Positions 19,148 to 28,533 are shown, counted from the first letter of the stretch. The stretch is DNA of 44,839 bases from Variovorax sp. CF313 (GCF_000282635.1 NZ_AKIW01000012.1:1-44839), one strand, 5' to 3'. Notes: generated by a model from the letters alone, not told the origin. A program made the numbers and translations.

Positions 19148-19936
19148 ATGACGCCATCGCCTTCCGTCGGGCCCGGGAATCCCGACATCCTGCCGCCGCA
19201 CGCTCCTTTGCCGCTGTACTACAAGACCGAGGCCGAGCATCAGGCGTTCCTGCTGCGCATCTTCGACAGCACGGCGGCGGACTACGACCGCATCGAGAGC
19301 GTGCTGGCCTTCGGCACCGGTCCGTCGTACCGCCGTGCGGCACTGCAGCAGGCCGGACTCTCGGCAGGCATGCAGGTGCTGGACGTGGGCATCGGCACCG
19401 GGCTCGTGGCCCGGGAGGCGCTCAAGCTCATTGGCTCCATGGGCCACCTCGTGGGCGTCGATCCCAGCGCCGGCATGATGGGCCAGGTCAAGCTGCCCGG
19501 CGTCGAGCTGGAGCGCGGCGTGGCCGAAGCCCTGCCCCGGCCCGACGCCAGCTGCGACTTCGTGAGCATGGGCTACGCCATGCGCCACATCAGCGACGTG
19601 GCGGCGGCCTTCGGCGAATTCCACCGCGTGCTGCGCCCCGGCGGGCGCGTGGCGGTGCTCGAAATCACCAAGCCCGAAGGCCGCGTCGCCACGGCGCTGC
19701 TCAAGGGCTACATGCGTGCCGTCGTGCCGCTGATCGCCCGCGTGGTCGGCCGCCAGCGCAACACTTCCGAACTGTGGCGTTACTACTGGGACACGATCGA
19801 GGCCTGCATTCCCCCCGAGCGGGTGATGCAGGCGCTGGCCACCGCGGGCTTTTGCGACGTGCGCCGGCATGCGAGCCTCGGCGTCTTCTCGTCCTATACC
19901 GCCACCAAACCCGAACATCCCGCCGAGGCCAGCTGA
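19148..19936 (+). CDS. UbiE-like class I SAM-dependent methyltransferase
   Basis: 262 aa. The SAM-binding motif I is VLDVGIGTGLVAREA (about 78-92), then the acidic VGVDPSAGMM, then RPDASCDFVSMGYAMRHISDV and FHRVLRPGGRVAVLEITKPEG, all typical of UbiE/MenG-like C-methyltransferases. It differs from canonical UbiE at the N terminus, and its neighbours are not ubiJ or ubiB, so it is probably a paralogue that methylates an aromatic ring. The chorismatase gene starts 3 bases after its stop, which suggests the substrate derives from hydroxybenzoate: an aryl-polyene head group, or a ubiquinone precursor. The start is the first ATG after the divergent gap. Confidence 0.8.
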   Translation: MTPSPSVGPGNPDILPPHAPLPLYYKTEAEHQAFLLRIFDSTAADYDRIESVLAFGTGPSYRRAALQQAGLSAGMQVLDVGIGTGLVAREALKLIGSMGHLVGVDPSAGMMGQVKLPGVELERGVAEALPRPDASCDFVSMGYAMRHISDVAAAFGEFHRVLRPGGRVAVLEITKPEGRVATALLKGYMRAVVPLIARVVGRQRNTSELWRYYWDTIEACIPPERVMQALATAGFCDVRRHASLGVFSSYTATKPEHPAEAS

Positions 19937-19938
19937 CA

Positions 19939-20973
19939 GTGCGAGTTCAGGACGACACTTCTTCTTCCCATCTGCGCGTCGAGCGCTTGTCTCTGCCGGC
20001 CAGCCTTGCGCTGGCCACCGACGGCAAGGCGCCCTTCGCGGCGCTCGGCTATGGAACGCCGCACGGCGTGGCCTGGATGCCGACGGTCAACGCGCGCGTG
20101 CTGTCTGCCAACGGCGCCATGGCCGACGTGTGGCATGCAAGCGGCCCGAGCATCGAGTCGGGCACCACCGGCATTGCGCGCTGGCGCACCGACGGGCACT
20201 GGCTGCTCGGCGCCATCGATCTCGACGAGACCAGAGAAAGGCAGGGCCTCGCCGAACTCGCGCACCGCGCCTACCGCGATCTCTTCAAGACGCTCGACCA
20301 GGCCGGCACACCGCACCTGCAGCGCATCTGGAACTACCTGCCGCAGATCAACGCCGATGGCGGCGGGCTGGAACGCTACCGCCAGTTCAACCTCGGCCGG
20401 CAGGAAGCGTTTCTCGAAGCCGGCCGCGCTGCTTTCGAAGGCGCACCGGCGGCCTGCGCGCTGGGCATCCACCAGGGCGCCCTGTCGATCCGTTTCCTGG
20501 CCGGCCAGCAGGCGCCGCTGCCGGTCGAAAACCCGCGGCAGGTCTCGGCCTACCGCTATCCCGAAACCTACGGCCCGCGCTCGCCAACCTTCTCGCGCGC
20601 CGCGCTGGCAGACATCGGCAACGGGAACATCGCGCTCTTCATCTCGGGCACTGCGAGCATCGTCGGCCACGAGACCGTGCACCGCGGCAACCTGCCGGAG
20701 CAGACGCGCGAAACGCTGCGCAACCTGCAGGCCGTGATTGCGGCCGCCAACGAGCGCGGCACGGCGCAGTTCTCGCTGGCCGAACTCGACTGCGTGGTCT
20801 ACGTGCGGCATCCGTCGGACACCGAGACGGTGCGCGGCATCATCGAGGACACGCTCGGCGCCGACGCGCCGATGGCGCGCCACGCGGTGTACCTCGAAGC
20901 CGACATCTGCCGCAGCGACCTCCTGGTCGAGATCGAGGCCCACACGGTCGCGGCCGGCGAGCTGCGGGCCTGA
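19939..20973 (+). CDS. Chorismatase of the FkbO/Hyg5/XanB2 family
   Basis: Cleaves pyruvate from chorismate; Hyg5-type members give 3-hydroxybenzoate and XanB2 gives 3- and 4-hydroxybenzoate. The 344-aa protein has the family's RIWNYLPQINADGGGLERYRQFN segment, GIHQGALSIRFLA, YRYPETYGPRSPTFSRA and FISGTASIVGHETVH. Near the end it has ICRSDLLVEIE, where Cys 324 and Glu 331 have the spacing I recall for the Cys and catalytic Glu of Hyg5; FkbO has a small residue in place of the Cys. It starts at a GTG three bases after the methyltransferase. Often annotated as pteridine-dependent dioxygenase, which is a historical misname. Confidence 0.85.
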   Translation: MRVQDDTSSSHLRVERLSLPASLALATDGKAPFAALGYGTPHGVAWMPTVNARVLSANGAMADVWHASGPSIESGTTGIARWRTDGHWLLGAIDLDETRERQGLAELAHRAYRDLFKTLDQAGTPHLQRIWNYLPQINADGGGLERYRQFNLGRQEAFLEAGRAAFEGAPAACALGIHQGALSIRFLAGQQAPLPVENPRQVSAYRYPETYGPRSPTFSRAALADIGNGNIALFISGTASIVGHETVHRGNLPEQTRETLRNLQAVIAAANERGTAQFSLAELDCVVYVRHPSDTETVRGIIEDTLGADAPMARHAVYLEADICRSDLLVEIEAHTVAAGELRA

Positions 20974-21014
20974 CCGGTCGTTGTCCGGCACCCATCGTCC
21001 GATTGACTGATTCA

Positions 21015-21812
21015 ATGACTCGCGTGCTGCGATTTCTCATGTCGATTCCGCTCGCGTTGATGCTCTACGCGCTGTTGCTGTTCCTGGGCCTGATCTCGTT
21101 GGTCTGGAACTTCGTTGCCATGCTGATCCACCCGGTGATGCCGGCCGCGCCAGCACGCGCTCTGGGCCGCATGACCATCGCCTTTGCGTACCGCATGTTC
21201 TGGTGGCTGGCATCGGTGACCGGCATGATGCGCATCGACGCCACCTGCCTCGACCCGATGCGCAAGGAGCCCGGCGTGATCTTCGTGGCCAACCACCCGA
21301 CCATGCTTGATGCACTGCTGTTGGTGGCGCGCCTGCCGCGCAGCGCCTGCATCATGAAGGCCGACCTGATGGGCAACATCTTCCTGGGCGCGGGTGCGCG
21401 GCTGGCGCGCTACATCAGCAACAGGTCGGCGCGCACGATGGTGCGACTGGCCGTGAACGACCTGCGCAACGGCGGCCAGCTGGTGATCTTTCCAGAAGGC
21501 ACACGCACGGTGACGCCGCCGCTCAACCCGTTCCGCCCCGGCACCACGCTGATCGCCAAGCTCGCGCAGGCGCCCATTCAAACAGTGTTCATCGACACCG
21601 ATTCGCCCTACCTCAGCAAAGGCTGGCCGCTGTGGCGCGTGCCGCCATTGCCCATCGTCTTCACTTTGCGGCTCGGCAAACGCTTTGCGCCCACGCAGAA
21701 CAGCGACGTGCTGCAGGCCGAGCTCGAACAATACTTCCGCCAAAACATGGAGCAGCGCGCCATCGACGCGTCCCCCGAATGCCAGACGCCTCGCGCACCC
21801 ACCTTGTCCTGA
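21015..21812 (+). CDS. Membrane-anchored 1-acylglycerol-3-phosphate acyltransferase-like protein
   Basis: 265 aa. An N-terminal hydrophobic anchor (LMLYALLLFLGLISLVWNF) is followed by a PlsC-type acyltransferase domain with the HX4D motif in ANHPTMLDA (about 93-99) and FPEGTRT (about 158). It transfers an acyl chain to a hydroxyl at the inner membrane; the substrate is not determined. Between a chorismatase and a glycosyltransferase it matches the acyltransferase found in xanthomonadin/aryl-polyene gene sets, which is thought to attach the polyene to a carrier lipid or sugar. It overlaps the next gene by 34 bases. Confidence 0.82.
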   Translation: MTRVLRFLMSIPLALMLYALLLFLGLISLVWNFVAMLIHPVMPAAPARALGRMTIAFAYRMFWWLASVTGMMRIDATCLDPMRKEPGVIFVANHPTMLDALLLVARLPRSACIMKADLMGNIFLGAGARLARYISNRSARTMVRLAVNDLRNGGQLVIFPEGTRTVTPPLNPFRPGTTLIAKLAQAPIQTVFIDTDSPYLSKGWPLWRVPPLPIVFTLRLGKRFAPTQNSDVLQAELEQYFRQNMEQRAIDASPECQTPRAPTLS

Positions 21813-22555
21813 TCCCCAGCTACAACACCGGCGAACGCCTGTTCTCGACAGTCGCGGCGGCGCGCGCGCAATGGAACCCCGTGTGGGTGGTGGTCGACGG
21901 CAGCGACGACGGCACGGGCGAGCGGCTGCAGCAGATGGCCGCCAGCGATCCCGGCCTGCGCGTGTGGGTGCTGCCGCAGAACCAGGGCAAGGGTTCTGCC
22001 GTGCTGCACGGACTGCGCGCCGCGAAGGACGCGGGCTTCACGCATGCGCTGACGATGGACTCCGACGGGCAGCATCCGGCGGACCTGATCCCGGCATTCA
22101 TGAGGGCATCGCTGACCCGACCCGAGACGATGGTGCTCGGGCGCCCGGTGTTCGACGCCAGCGCGCCGCTGCTGCGCGTACGCGGGCGGCGCGTGTCGAA
22201 CGGATGGACGCAGTTGGAAACGCTGTTCGCCGGCGTGGGCGATTCACTCTACGGATTCCGCGTGTACCCGGTGGCCGACCTGATCGCCGTGATGGCACGC
22301 CAGCCGTGGATGCGGCGCTTCGACTTCGATACCGAAGCCGTCGTGCGGCTGGCATGGCGCGGCGTCAAGCCCGTGAACATCGATGCGCCCGTGAAATACC
22401 TGACGGCCGAAGAAGGCGGAGTCTCGCACTTCCGCTATGGGCGCGACAACGTGCTGCTGACGTGGATGCATGCACGGCTGATGGTCGAATTCGTGTTGCG
22501 GCTGCCTGCGCTGGTGTTGCGCAAGCTGGCAAAGAAGCCGCCGTTCCAGGACTGA
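21779..22555 (+). CDS. Family 2 glycosyltransferase
   Basis: 258 aa, GT-A fold of the dolichyl-phosphate-mannose-synthase type. It starts MPDASRTHLVLIPSYNTGERL, has VVVDGSDDGTGERLQQM, the QGKGSAVLHGLRAAKDAG segment and the metal-binding TMDSDGQHPADLIPAF near 92-100. A C-terminal region ends in a hydrophobic/basic stretch (VLRLPALVLRKLAKK) that may touch the membrane. The ATG at 21779 lies inside the acyltransferase gene (34-base overlap), which suggests coupled translation. With its neighbours it probably decorates an aryl-polyene-like lipid; the true donor and acceptor are unknown. Confidence 0.82.
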   Translation: MPDASRTHLVLIPSYNTGERLFSTVAAARAQWNPVWVVVDGSDDGTGERLQQMAASDPGLRVWVLPQNQGKGSAVLHGLRAAKDAGFTHALTMDSDGQHPADLIPAFMRASLTRPETMVLGRPVFDASAPLLRVRGRRVSNGWTQLETLFAGVGDSLYGFRVYPVADLIAVMARQPWMRRFDFDTEAVVRLAWRGVKPVNIDAPVKYLTAEEGGVSHFRYGRDNVLLTWMHARLMVEFVLRLPALVLRKLAKKPPFQD

Positions 22556-22562
22556 TGTCTTG

Positions 22563-22600
22563 TCCCCTCCCCCTCCTGGAGAGGGTTGGGGTGAGGGGTT
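22563..22600. repeat. Structured dispersed repeat between convergent genes
   Basis: CCCTCCCCCTCC-TGGAGAGGGTTGGGG-TGAGGGG is an imperfect inverted repeat of the CCCTCTCC/GGAGAGGGTTGGGGTGAGGG type. Related arms occur at 36573-36681. It sits exactly between the convergent glycosyltransferase and dsbB and may act as a terminator. Confidence 0.6.
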
Positions 22601-23115
22601 CAGCGCGCGCGGCGCGAACGCAGCAGCAGCGTGACCAGCAGCAGCGAGAGAACGACGAAAGCAATGAACGACCAGTTCGCCAGCGTCAGGCCGAACAGCG
22701 TCCAGTCGACCTTGGAACAGTCACCGCCGCCGCGGAAGATCATCGGCAGTGCGCGCTTCAGCGGGAAGGTCTCGATCATCCCGTAGAGGTCGCGCCCGCA
22801 GGAGACGACCTCGGGCGGATACCACTGCAGCCAGCTTTGCGAGGCCGCCGTGTAGGCGCCGCCAACTGCTGCGATCAGCGCCAGCACTCCGCCCGTGACA
22901 CGCAGGCCGACGTTGCGGAACACCCCGGCCAGCCCGGTGAACAGCGCCACCAGCACCAGCGCATAGCGCTGCACGATGCACATGGGACAAGGCTCGAGCC
23001 CGACCACGTGCTGCAGGTAGAGCCCGAAGGCCAGCATGAGAACGCAGGCCAGGCAGATCAGCGCGAACGCGCGGCGCGGCGCGCCGAAGTACCAATCGAT
23101 CAAGGAGACACCCAA
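22600..23115 (-). CDS. dsbB: Disulfide bond formation protein B
   Basis: Inner-membrane quinone reductase that re-oxidises DsbA. The 171-aa protein has four hydrophobic helices, the first redox pair in EPCPMC after helix 1 (about residue 43-46), and the second pair as single Cys residues in VVSCGRDL and GGDCSKVD within the second periplasmic loop. It overlaps the 3' end of cysA by 16 bases. The start is uncertain: a TTG at 23115 or a second TTG at 23103 (LIDWYFG); neither has a strong ribosome-binding site. Being last in the sulfate operon, it is probably read through from cysA. Confidence 0.92.
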   Translation of the reverse strand: MGVSLIDWYFGAPRRAFALICLACVLMLAFGLYLQHVVGLEPCPMCIVQRYALVLVALFTGLAGVFRNVGLRVTGGVLALIAAVGGAYTAASQSWLQWYPPEVVSCGRDLYGMIETFPLKRALPMIFRGGGDCSKVDWTLFGLTLANWSFIAFVVLSLLLVTLLLRSRRAR

Positions 23116-24197
23116 TCTTCTTCTACGAACACCCTGGCCTTGCGCGGATTGGCGACGACGGTGTCGCCTTCCTTCAAGCCCAGTTCCCGGAACTGTTGCG
23201 CAGGGAGTTGCGCCTCGATGATGGTTCCGGAGCCCGGATTATCTGGATTCGTTTCGGTGGGTTCAAGTTCCAGCCGCGCGATGGGCCCGACCACGATGGC
23301 GCGCGCCAGCGTGGCGACGATGCCGGAGGCGCCAGGCACATAGCGTGTCACGTCGATGTCATGCGGGCGCACATAGGCGCGCGCCCTGGCGTCGCGCGCG
23401 CCGCTGTGCTCGGGCGAGTCGAGGCGCATGCCTTCGAGCTGCACCTGGCCGTTGTCGGCCCGTCCATGGAACAGGTTCACGTCGCCCAGGAAGCCGTAGA
23501 CGAACGGGCTCGCGGGCTTGTCCCACACGTCCTGCGGCGAGCCGACCTGTTCGATCTGGCCCTTGTTGATGACCACCACGCGGTCGGCCACCTCGAGCGC
23601 CTCTTCCTGGTCGTGCGTGACGAAGATGGAAGTGACGTGCAGCTCGTCGTGCAGCCGGCGCAGCCAGCGGCGCAGTTCCTTGCGCACCTTGGCGTCGAGT
23701 GCGCCGAAGGGTTCGTCGAGCAGCAGCACCTTGGGCTCTACCGCCAGCGCGCGGGCCAGCGCAATGCGCTGGCGCTGGCCGCCGGAGAGCTGCGACGGAT
23801 AGCGGTCGGCCAGCCAGTCGAGCTGCACCAGCTTGAGCAGCTCGGTCACCTTGGCCTTGATCTGCGCGTCGCTCGGGCGCTCCTTGCGTGGCTTCACGCG
23901 CAGGCCGAAGGCCACGTTCTCGAACACGGTCATGTGGCGGAACAGCGCGTAGTGCTGGAACACGAAGCCCACCTGCCGCTCGCGCACGTGCACGTCGGTG
24001 GTGTCCTCGCCCGAGAAAAGAATGCTGCCCGCGTCGGCCGTCTCCAGCCCCGCGATGATGCGCAGCAGCGTGGTCTTGCCGCAGCCCGAGGGGCCGAGCA
24101 GCGCGACCAGTTCGCCCGAATCGACGTCGAGGCTCACGTCGCGCAGTGCGCGGAAGTCGCCGAACTGCTTGCTGATGTTGCGGATTTCGATGCTCAT
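23100..24197 (-). CDS. cysA: Sulfate/thiosulfate ABC transporter ATP-binding protein
   Basis: ATPase that powers sulfate import through CysTW. The 365-aa protein has Walker [19 protein letters not shown] near 34-50, Q-loop FVFQHYALF, signature [16 protein letters not shown], Walker [15 protein letters not shown] and H-loop [15 protein letters not shown]. The C-terminal TOBE/regulatory region (about 240-365) includes [13 protein letters not shown], as in CysA. It is 21 bases downstream of cysW. Confidence 0.95.
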   Translation of the reverse strand: MSIEIRNISKQFGDFRALRDVSLDVDSGELVALLGPSGCGKTTLLRIIAGLETADAGSILFSGEDTTDVHVRERQVGFVFQHYALFRHMTVFENVAFGLRVKPRKERPSDAQIKAKVTELLKLVQLDWLADRYPSQLSGGQRQRIALARALAVEPKVLLLDEPFGALDAKVRKELRRWLRRLHDELHVTSIFVTHDQEEALEVADRVVVINKGQIEQVGSPQDVWDKPASPFVYGFLGDVNLFHGRADNGQVQLEGMRLDSPEHSGARDARARAYVRPHDIDVTRYVPGASGIVATLARAIVVGPIARLELEPTETNPDNPGSGTIIEAQLPAQQFRELGLKEGDTVVANPRKARVFVEEDWVSP

Positions 24198-24218
24198 GAT
24201 TTCTTCTCTCTCACTCTC

Positions 24219-25121
24219 TCAGGCCGCGGTGGCTTCAGGGGGGCGCTCCGGGGGCAGCTCGGCAATGGCTTTCATCTCGCGCTCGTGGCGCCATTCGATC
24301 ACCGACTTGATCACCAGCGTGACCAGCGCCAGGATCGCCAGCAGCGAGGCCACGGCGAAGGCGGCCACCGACTGGTATTCGTTGTAGAGCACTTCCACGT
24401 GCAGCGGCATGGTGTTGGTCTGCCCGCGGATGTGGCCCGACACCACCGACACCGCACCGAACTCGCCCATGGCACGCGCGTTGCACAGGATCACGCCGTA
24501 CAGCAGGCCCCACTTGATGTTGGGCAGCGTCACGCGCCAGAAGGTCTGCCAGCCGGTCGCGCCGAGCACGATGGCCGCCTGCTCCTCGTCGGTGCCCTGC
24601 GCCTGCATCAGCGGCACGAGCTCGCGCGCGATGAACGGGAAGGTCACGAACACGGTCGCCAGCACGATGCCGGGCACGGCGAAGATGATCTTGATGTCGT
24701 GCTCGGCGAGCCACGGACCGAGCCAGCCTTGCGCGCCGAACACCAGCACATAGATCAGGCCCGCCACCACCGGCGACACCGCGAACGGCAGGTCGACAAG
24801 CGTGGTGAGGAAGGCCTTGCCGCGGAACTCGAACTTGGCGATGGCCCAGGCCGCCGCCACGCCGAACACGAGGTTCATCGGCACCGCGATGGCGGCCGTG
24901 ATCAGCGTGAGGCGGATCGCGCTCCAGGCATCGGGCTCCTTCAGTGCTTCAAGATAAGCGCCAACGCCTTTGCGCAAGGCCTCAGTCGCCACTGCCGCGA
25001 GAGGCAGCACGAGGAACAGGAACATGAATGCCAGCGCGAGGCCGATCAGAACCCAGCGCACCCAGGGCGACTCGGTGGTGCCGGCTTGCGCGCGGCGAAT
25101 GACTTTGGAAGGGGCGCTCAT
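24219..25121 (-). CDS. cysW: Sulfate ABC transporter permease CysW
   Basis: One of the two membrane subunits of the sulfate importer. The 300-aa protein has about six transmembrane segments, beginning [20 protein letters not shown]. The conserved cytoplasmic EAA loop is [31 protein letters not shown], followed by [22 protein letters not shown], a sequence characteristic of CysW. One base separates its start from the cysT stop. Confidence 0.94.
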   Translation of the reverse strand: MSAPSKVIRRAQAGTTESPWVRWVLIGLALAFMFLFLVLPLAAVATEALRKGVGAYLEALKEPDAWSAIRLTLITAAIAVPMNLVFGVAAAWAIAKFEFRGKAFLTTLVDLPFAVSPVVAGLIYVLVFGAQGWLGPWLAEHDIKIIFAVPGIVLATVFVTFPFIARELVPLMQAQGTDEEQAAIVLGATGWQTFWRVTLPNIKWGLLYGVILCNARAMGEFGAVSVVSGHIRGQTNTMPLHVEVLYNEYQSVAAFAVASLLAILALVTLVIKSVIEWRHEREMKAIAELPPERPPEATAA

Positions 25122-25122
25122 C

Positions 25123-26010
25123 TCATGCTCCCGCGCGGCGGCGCTGCCAGGCTTGCAGGCCGTTGATGACCAGCAGCAAGAGGAACGAAATGACCAGCAT
25201 CACGAGCGCAACAGCCGTGGCGCCCCCATAGTCGTACTGCTCCAGCTTCCCGATGATGATGAGCGGCGTGATCTCCGAGATCATCGGCATGTTGCCGGCG
25301 ATGAAGATCACAGAGCCGTACTCGCCGATCGCCCGTGCGAAGGCCATGGCAAAGCCGGTGAGCAGCGCGGGCGCGATCGACGGAAAGATCACCTTGGTGA
25401 AGGTCTGCAGGCGCGTCGCGCCCAGCGAGGTGGCGGCTTCTTCCAGCTCCTTCTCGGTGTCTTCGAGCACCGGCTGCACCGTGCGCACCACGAAGGGCAG
25501 CCCGATGAAGATCAGCGCGATCACGATGCCCGCCGGCGTGAACGCTAGCTTGATGCCGTGCGGCTCGAGCAGTTGCCCGACCCAGCCATTGCCCGCGAGC
25601 AGCGCGGTCAGCGAGATGCCGGCCACGGCCGTCGGCAGCGCGAACGGCAGGTCGACCAATGCATCGACGATGCGCTTGCCCGGGAACTTGTAGCGCACCA
25701 GCACCCAGGCCACCAGCAGGCCGAACACCGCGTTCACGATGGCCGCGATCAGCGAGGCGCCGAAGGTCAGCCGGTACGAGGCCATCACGCGCGGCGCGGT
25801 CACGGCCACCCAGAACTGCTCCCAGGTCAGCGTGAATGTCTTGAAGACCAGCGCCGACAGCGGGATCAGCACGATCAGGCTGAGGTAAAGAATCGAGAAG
25901 CCGAGCGTGATGTGGAAACCGGGCAGCACGCGCTTGGCGCCCCCTGCCCGGTTGGCACGAGAAAAAGGCGCTCCCGCTGACGGGAGCGCCGAAGAAACAG
26001 CGCCGCTCAT
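25123..26010 (-). CDS. cysT: Sulfate ABC transporter permease CysT (CysU)
   Basis: The partner membrane subunit of CysW. The 295-aa sequence starts with a 30-residue cytoplasmic leader, then [22 protein letters not shown] and further membrane helices. The EAA loop reads [30 protein letters not shown], followed by [17 protein letters not shown], which distinguishes CysT. Its ATG overlaps the stop of the binding-protein gene (TAATG). Confidence 0.94.
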   Translation of the reverse strand: MSGAVSSALPSAGAPFSRANRAGGAKRVLPGFHITLGFSILYLSLIVLIPLSALVFKTFTLTWEQFWVAVTAPRVMASYRLTFGASLIAAIVNAVFGLLVAWVLVRYKFPGKRIVDALVDLPFALPTAVAGISLTALLAGNGWVGQLLEPHGIKLAFTPAGIVIALIFIGLPFVVRTVQPVLEDTEKELEEAATSLGATRLQTFTKVIFPSIAPALLTGFAMAFARAIGEYGSVIFIAGNMPMISEITPLIIIGKLEQYDYGGATAVALVMLVISFLLLLVINGLQAWQRRRAGA

Positions 26011-27026
26011 TACCTGCCGCCGGGGGTGTACAACTTGTCGAACTGGCCGCCGTCGTTGAAGTGCACCTTCTGCGCTTCGCCGAGGCTGCCGAACAATTCT
26101 TGCACCGTGAACAGTTGCAGCGGCTTGAAGGTCGATGCGTACTTCTTGAGCACAGCCTGCGAGCGCGGGCGCAGCGCATGCTTGGCCGCGATTTCCTGCG
26201 CTTCGTCGGAGTACAGCCAGTCGAGGTAAGCCTTGGCCAGTTCGCCCGTGCCCTTCTTGTTGACGGTGCGTTCCACCACGGCCACCGGGTTCTCGGCCAC
26301 GATGCTGATCGACGGGTACACCGAGTCGACCTTGCCGGTGCCGAATTCACGGTCGATGGACACCACTTCCGATTCGAAAGTGATCAGCGCATCGCCGATG
26401 TTGCGTTGCAGGAAGGCGGTGGTCGCGTCGCGGCCGCCGCGCGCCAGCACCGGCACGTTCTTGAACAGCTTGCCGACGAACTCGGCGGCCTGGGCGTCGG
26501 TGCCGCCCTTCTTCTTGATGTAGCCCCAGGCGGCCAGGTAGGCGTAGCGGCCGTTGCCGCCGGTCTTGGGGTTGACGATCACGACCTGCACGCCGGGCTT
26601 GACCAGGTCGTCCCAGTCCTTGATGCCCTTGGGGTTGCCGTTGCGCACCAGGAACAGCATGGTCGACGTGGTCGGCGATGCGTTGTCGGGGAATTTCTTG
26701 TTCCAGTCCTTCGCGACCACGCCGGCGTTGGCGAGGAAGTCGATGTCGGTGGAGGTGTTCATCGTCACCACGTCGGCGTCGAGGCCGTCGGCCACCGCGC
26801 GGGCCTGCGCGCTGGAGCCGCCGTGCGACTGGTCGATCTTCACGTCCTTGCCGGTGGCCTTCTTGTAGTGCGCCACGAAGGCCGCGTTGTAGTCCTTGTA
26901 GAACTCGCGCGCCACGTCGTACGAGGCGTTCAGCAGCCCGGTGCCCTGGGCAAAGGCGCTGCTGCCGGCGAGTGCGGAAGACGCCAGCGCGAGCACGGCG
27001 ACGAAGGTCTTGATTCTGGAAGTCAT
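26010..27026 (-). CDS. sbp: Periplasmic sulfate-binding protein
   Basis: Captures sulfate for the CysTWA importer. The 338-aa protein has a signal peptide ending at SSAFA-Q (about residue 26), then [20 protein letters not shown], the [17 protein letters not shown] and [11 protein letters not shown] segments, and [18 protein letters not shown], all conserved in Sbp/CysP. Which of the paralogues Sbp and CysP it equals cannot be decided here. Its ATG overlaps the preceding hydrolase stop (ATGA). Confidence 0.93.
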   Translation of the reverse strand: MTSRIKTFVAVLALASSALAGSSAFAQGTGLLNASYDVAREFYKDYNAAFVAHYKKATGKDVKIDQSHGGSSAQARAVADGLDADVVTMNTSTDIDFLANAGVVAKDWNKKFPDNASPTTSTMLFLVRNGNPKGIKDWDDLVKPGVQVVIVNPKTGGNGRYAYLAAWGYIKKKGGTDAQAAEFVGKLFKNVPVLARGGRDATTAFLQRNIGDALITFESEVVSIDREFGTGKVDSVYPSISIVAENPVAVVERTVNKKGTGELAKAYLDWLYSDEAQEIAAKHALRPRSQAVLKKYASTFKPLQLFTVQELFGSLGEAQKVHFNDGGQFDKLYTPGGR

Positions 27027-27598
27027 GTGGTTGCCAGGTTTTCTGAAAATTCACGGCCCGCCGACCAGGCGGCGGGCTCGTCGGTCAAGGACTGAAGCAA
27101 GGCAAGGCCCAGCGGCCAGTCCCCGTGCCCCGAATCGATGTTGATGTGGCCCGCATTCTGCATCCGCACGAACTCGCTGCCCCAGGCGCGCGAATAGGCG
27201 CCCGCCAGGCGGATCGGACAGTACGGATCGTTGCTGCTGGCCACCACGATGCTGCGGTACGGCAGCGCGGCGTACGGCACGGGCGCGAAGTCGGACAGCA
27301 CGGCGCGGCGTTCGGGGTCCGCAGGCGCCACCAGCAGCGCGCCCTGGATGCGGGCAGCGGCTTCGGCCGGCAGGTGCGCCGTGGTGATGCAGCCCAGGCT
27401 GTGCGCTGCGATCACCACCGGGCCGGGGCTGTCGAGCACCAGCTTCGCCAGCGTCGACACCCACGCATCGCGCTTGGGCGAGGCCCAATCGTCCTGCACC
27501 ACCCGCGCCGCGCCGGGAATGCGCTCCTGCCACAGGCTCTGCCAGTGGCCGGGCCCGGAGTCGCGCCAACCTGGCACGATGATGACGCGGGTGTTCAT
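27023..27598 (-). CDS. RBBP9/YdeN-type alpha/beta hydrolase
   Basis: 191 aa. It starts MNTRVIIVPGWRDSGPGHWQSLW, typical of the RBBP9 serine-hydrolase family. The nucleophile elbow is AHSLGC, the acid lies in SSNDPYCP and the His in AGHINIDSGHGDWPLG. Substrate unknown. It is the first gene of the sulfate-uptake operon and overlaps sbp by four bases, so a role in sulfur metabolism, such as cleaving a sulfur ester, is possible but unproven. Its ribosome-binding site (GGGGGAG) is supplied by the end of the dispersed repeat just upstream. Confidence 0.85.
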   Translation of the reverse strand: MNTRVIIVPGWRDSGPGHWQSLWQERIPGAARVVQDDWASPKRDAWVSTLAKLVLDSPGPVVIAAHSLGCITTAHLPAEAAARIQGALLVAPADPERRAVLSDFAPVPYAALPYRSIVVASSNDPYCPIRLAGAYSRAWGSEFVRMQNAGHINIDSGHGDWPLGLALLQSLTDEPAAWSAGREFSENLATT

Positions 27599-27700
27599 GA
27601 GCACTCCCCCAGGCTTCGCGCACTTCGTGTCGCTTCGCCTCCCCCCTCGCCGGGGGCAACACCAGCGGCCCGGCAAAGCCGGTTCCGCGGTGTTCCACGA
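27599..27700 (-). repeat. ~100-bp dispersed GC-rich repeat, copy B
   Basis: On the minus strand it reads ACACCGCGGAACCGGC-TTT-GCCGGGCCGCTGG, then TTGCCCCCGGCGAGGGGG, then ACACGAAGTGCGC, ending CCTGGGGGAGTGCTC directly before the hydrolase ATG. Hairpins CCGGC-TTT-GCCGG and CCCCC-GGCGA-GGGGG are evident. The same unit occurs at 42033-42123 and, cut by the window edge, at 44806-44839, both in the opposite orientation. Confidence 0.85.
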
Positions 27701-27737
27701 AGGAGCGTCGATGCTTTCACCGCCTGCTGTTCCGCTC

Positions 27738-28379
27738 TTACTTGTTCGGCTGCGGCGTGATGCGCAGGTAAGGCTTGACGGCCTTGAAGCCCTTGGGGAA
27801 GCGCTGGGCCAGTTCGGCCGGGTCCTGGATGCTCGGGATGATGACCACATCGTCGCCGTCTTTCCAGTTCACGGGCGTGGCCACCTTGTGGCTGTCGGTG
27901 AGTTGCAGCGAGTCGATCACGCGCAGGATCTCGTCGAAGTTGCGGCCGGTCGAGGCCGGGTAGGTGATGGTCGCGCGGATGACCTTCTTCGGGTCGATGA
28001 TGTAGACGCTGCGCACCGTGGCCGTGGCCGAGGCGTTGGGGTGGATCAGGTCGTACAGGTCGGCCACCTTGCGGTCTGCGTCCGCAATGATCGGGAAGTT
28101 GACCGTGGTGTTCTGCGTCTCGTTGATGTCGCCGATCCATTCCTTGTGCTTGTCGGCCGGATCGACGCTCAACGCGATGGGCTTCACGCCGCGCTTGGCG
28201 AACTCGCCCGACAGCGCCGCGGTCTTGCCGAGTTCGGTGGTGCACACGGGCGTGAAGTCGGCCGGGTGCGAGAAGAACACCACCCACGAATCGCCTGCCC
28301 ATTGGTAGAAGTCGAGGGGGCCTTCGCTGGAATCCTGGGTGAAATTGGGGGCTGTATCGCCGAGTCGCAGAGTCGCCAT
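27738..28379 (-). CDS. 1-Cys peroxiredoxin (Prx6 type)
   Basis: Thiol peroxidase that reduces H2O2 and alkyl hydroperoxides. The 213-aa protein has the peroxidatic motif HPADFTPVCTTE (Cys 46). It contains no other cysteine, so it is a true 1-Cys enzyme that needs an outside thiol for recycling. The long C-terminal domain (DEILRVIDSLQL through KPYLRITPQPNK) is the Prx6-type dimerisation extension. The 154-base upstream gap to the LysR gene should hold its promoter; I see no clear regulator box. Confidence 0.95.
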   Translation of the reverse strand: MATLRLGDTAPNFTQDSSEGPLDFYQWAGDSWVVFFSHPADFTPVCTTELGKTAALSGEFAKRGVKPIALSVDPADKHKEWIGDINETQNTTVNFPIIADADRKVADLYDLIHPNASATATVRSVYIIDPKKVIRATITYPASTGRNFDEILRVIDSLQLTDSHKVATPVNWKDGDDVVIIPSIQDPAELAQRFPKGFKAVKPYLRITPQPNK

Positions 28380-28533
28380 GGTCGCTCCTGGGATGGATGG
28401 GAGCTTCGGATTGTGCGAACCATTGCTTCAATGCCAAACGAATATCTGCTTGTTTGGATATGGCGTTTTCCGCATAACGAAGACATGGCGGGGGAATTTG
28501 GCGCTCATCTTTTCACAGCAAGCCGCGGCCCCC

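Noticed and set aside
23196..25166. A 656-codon open frame on the plus strand over cysA and cysW
   Set aside because: Antisense to two canonical transporter genes, with a His/Glu/Arg-biased sequence and no recognisable motif.
28380..28533. An OxyR-type site upstream of the peroxiredoxin
   Set aside because: Only a loose ATATC...GATAT dyad is visible, without the spaced ATAG/CTAT elements expected for OxyR.
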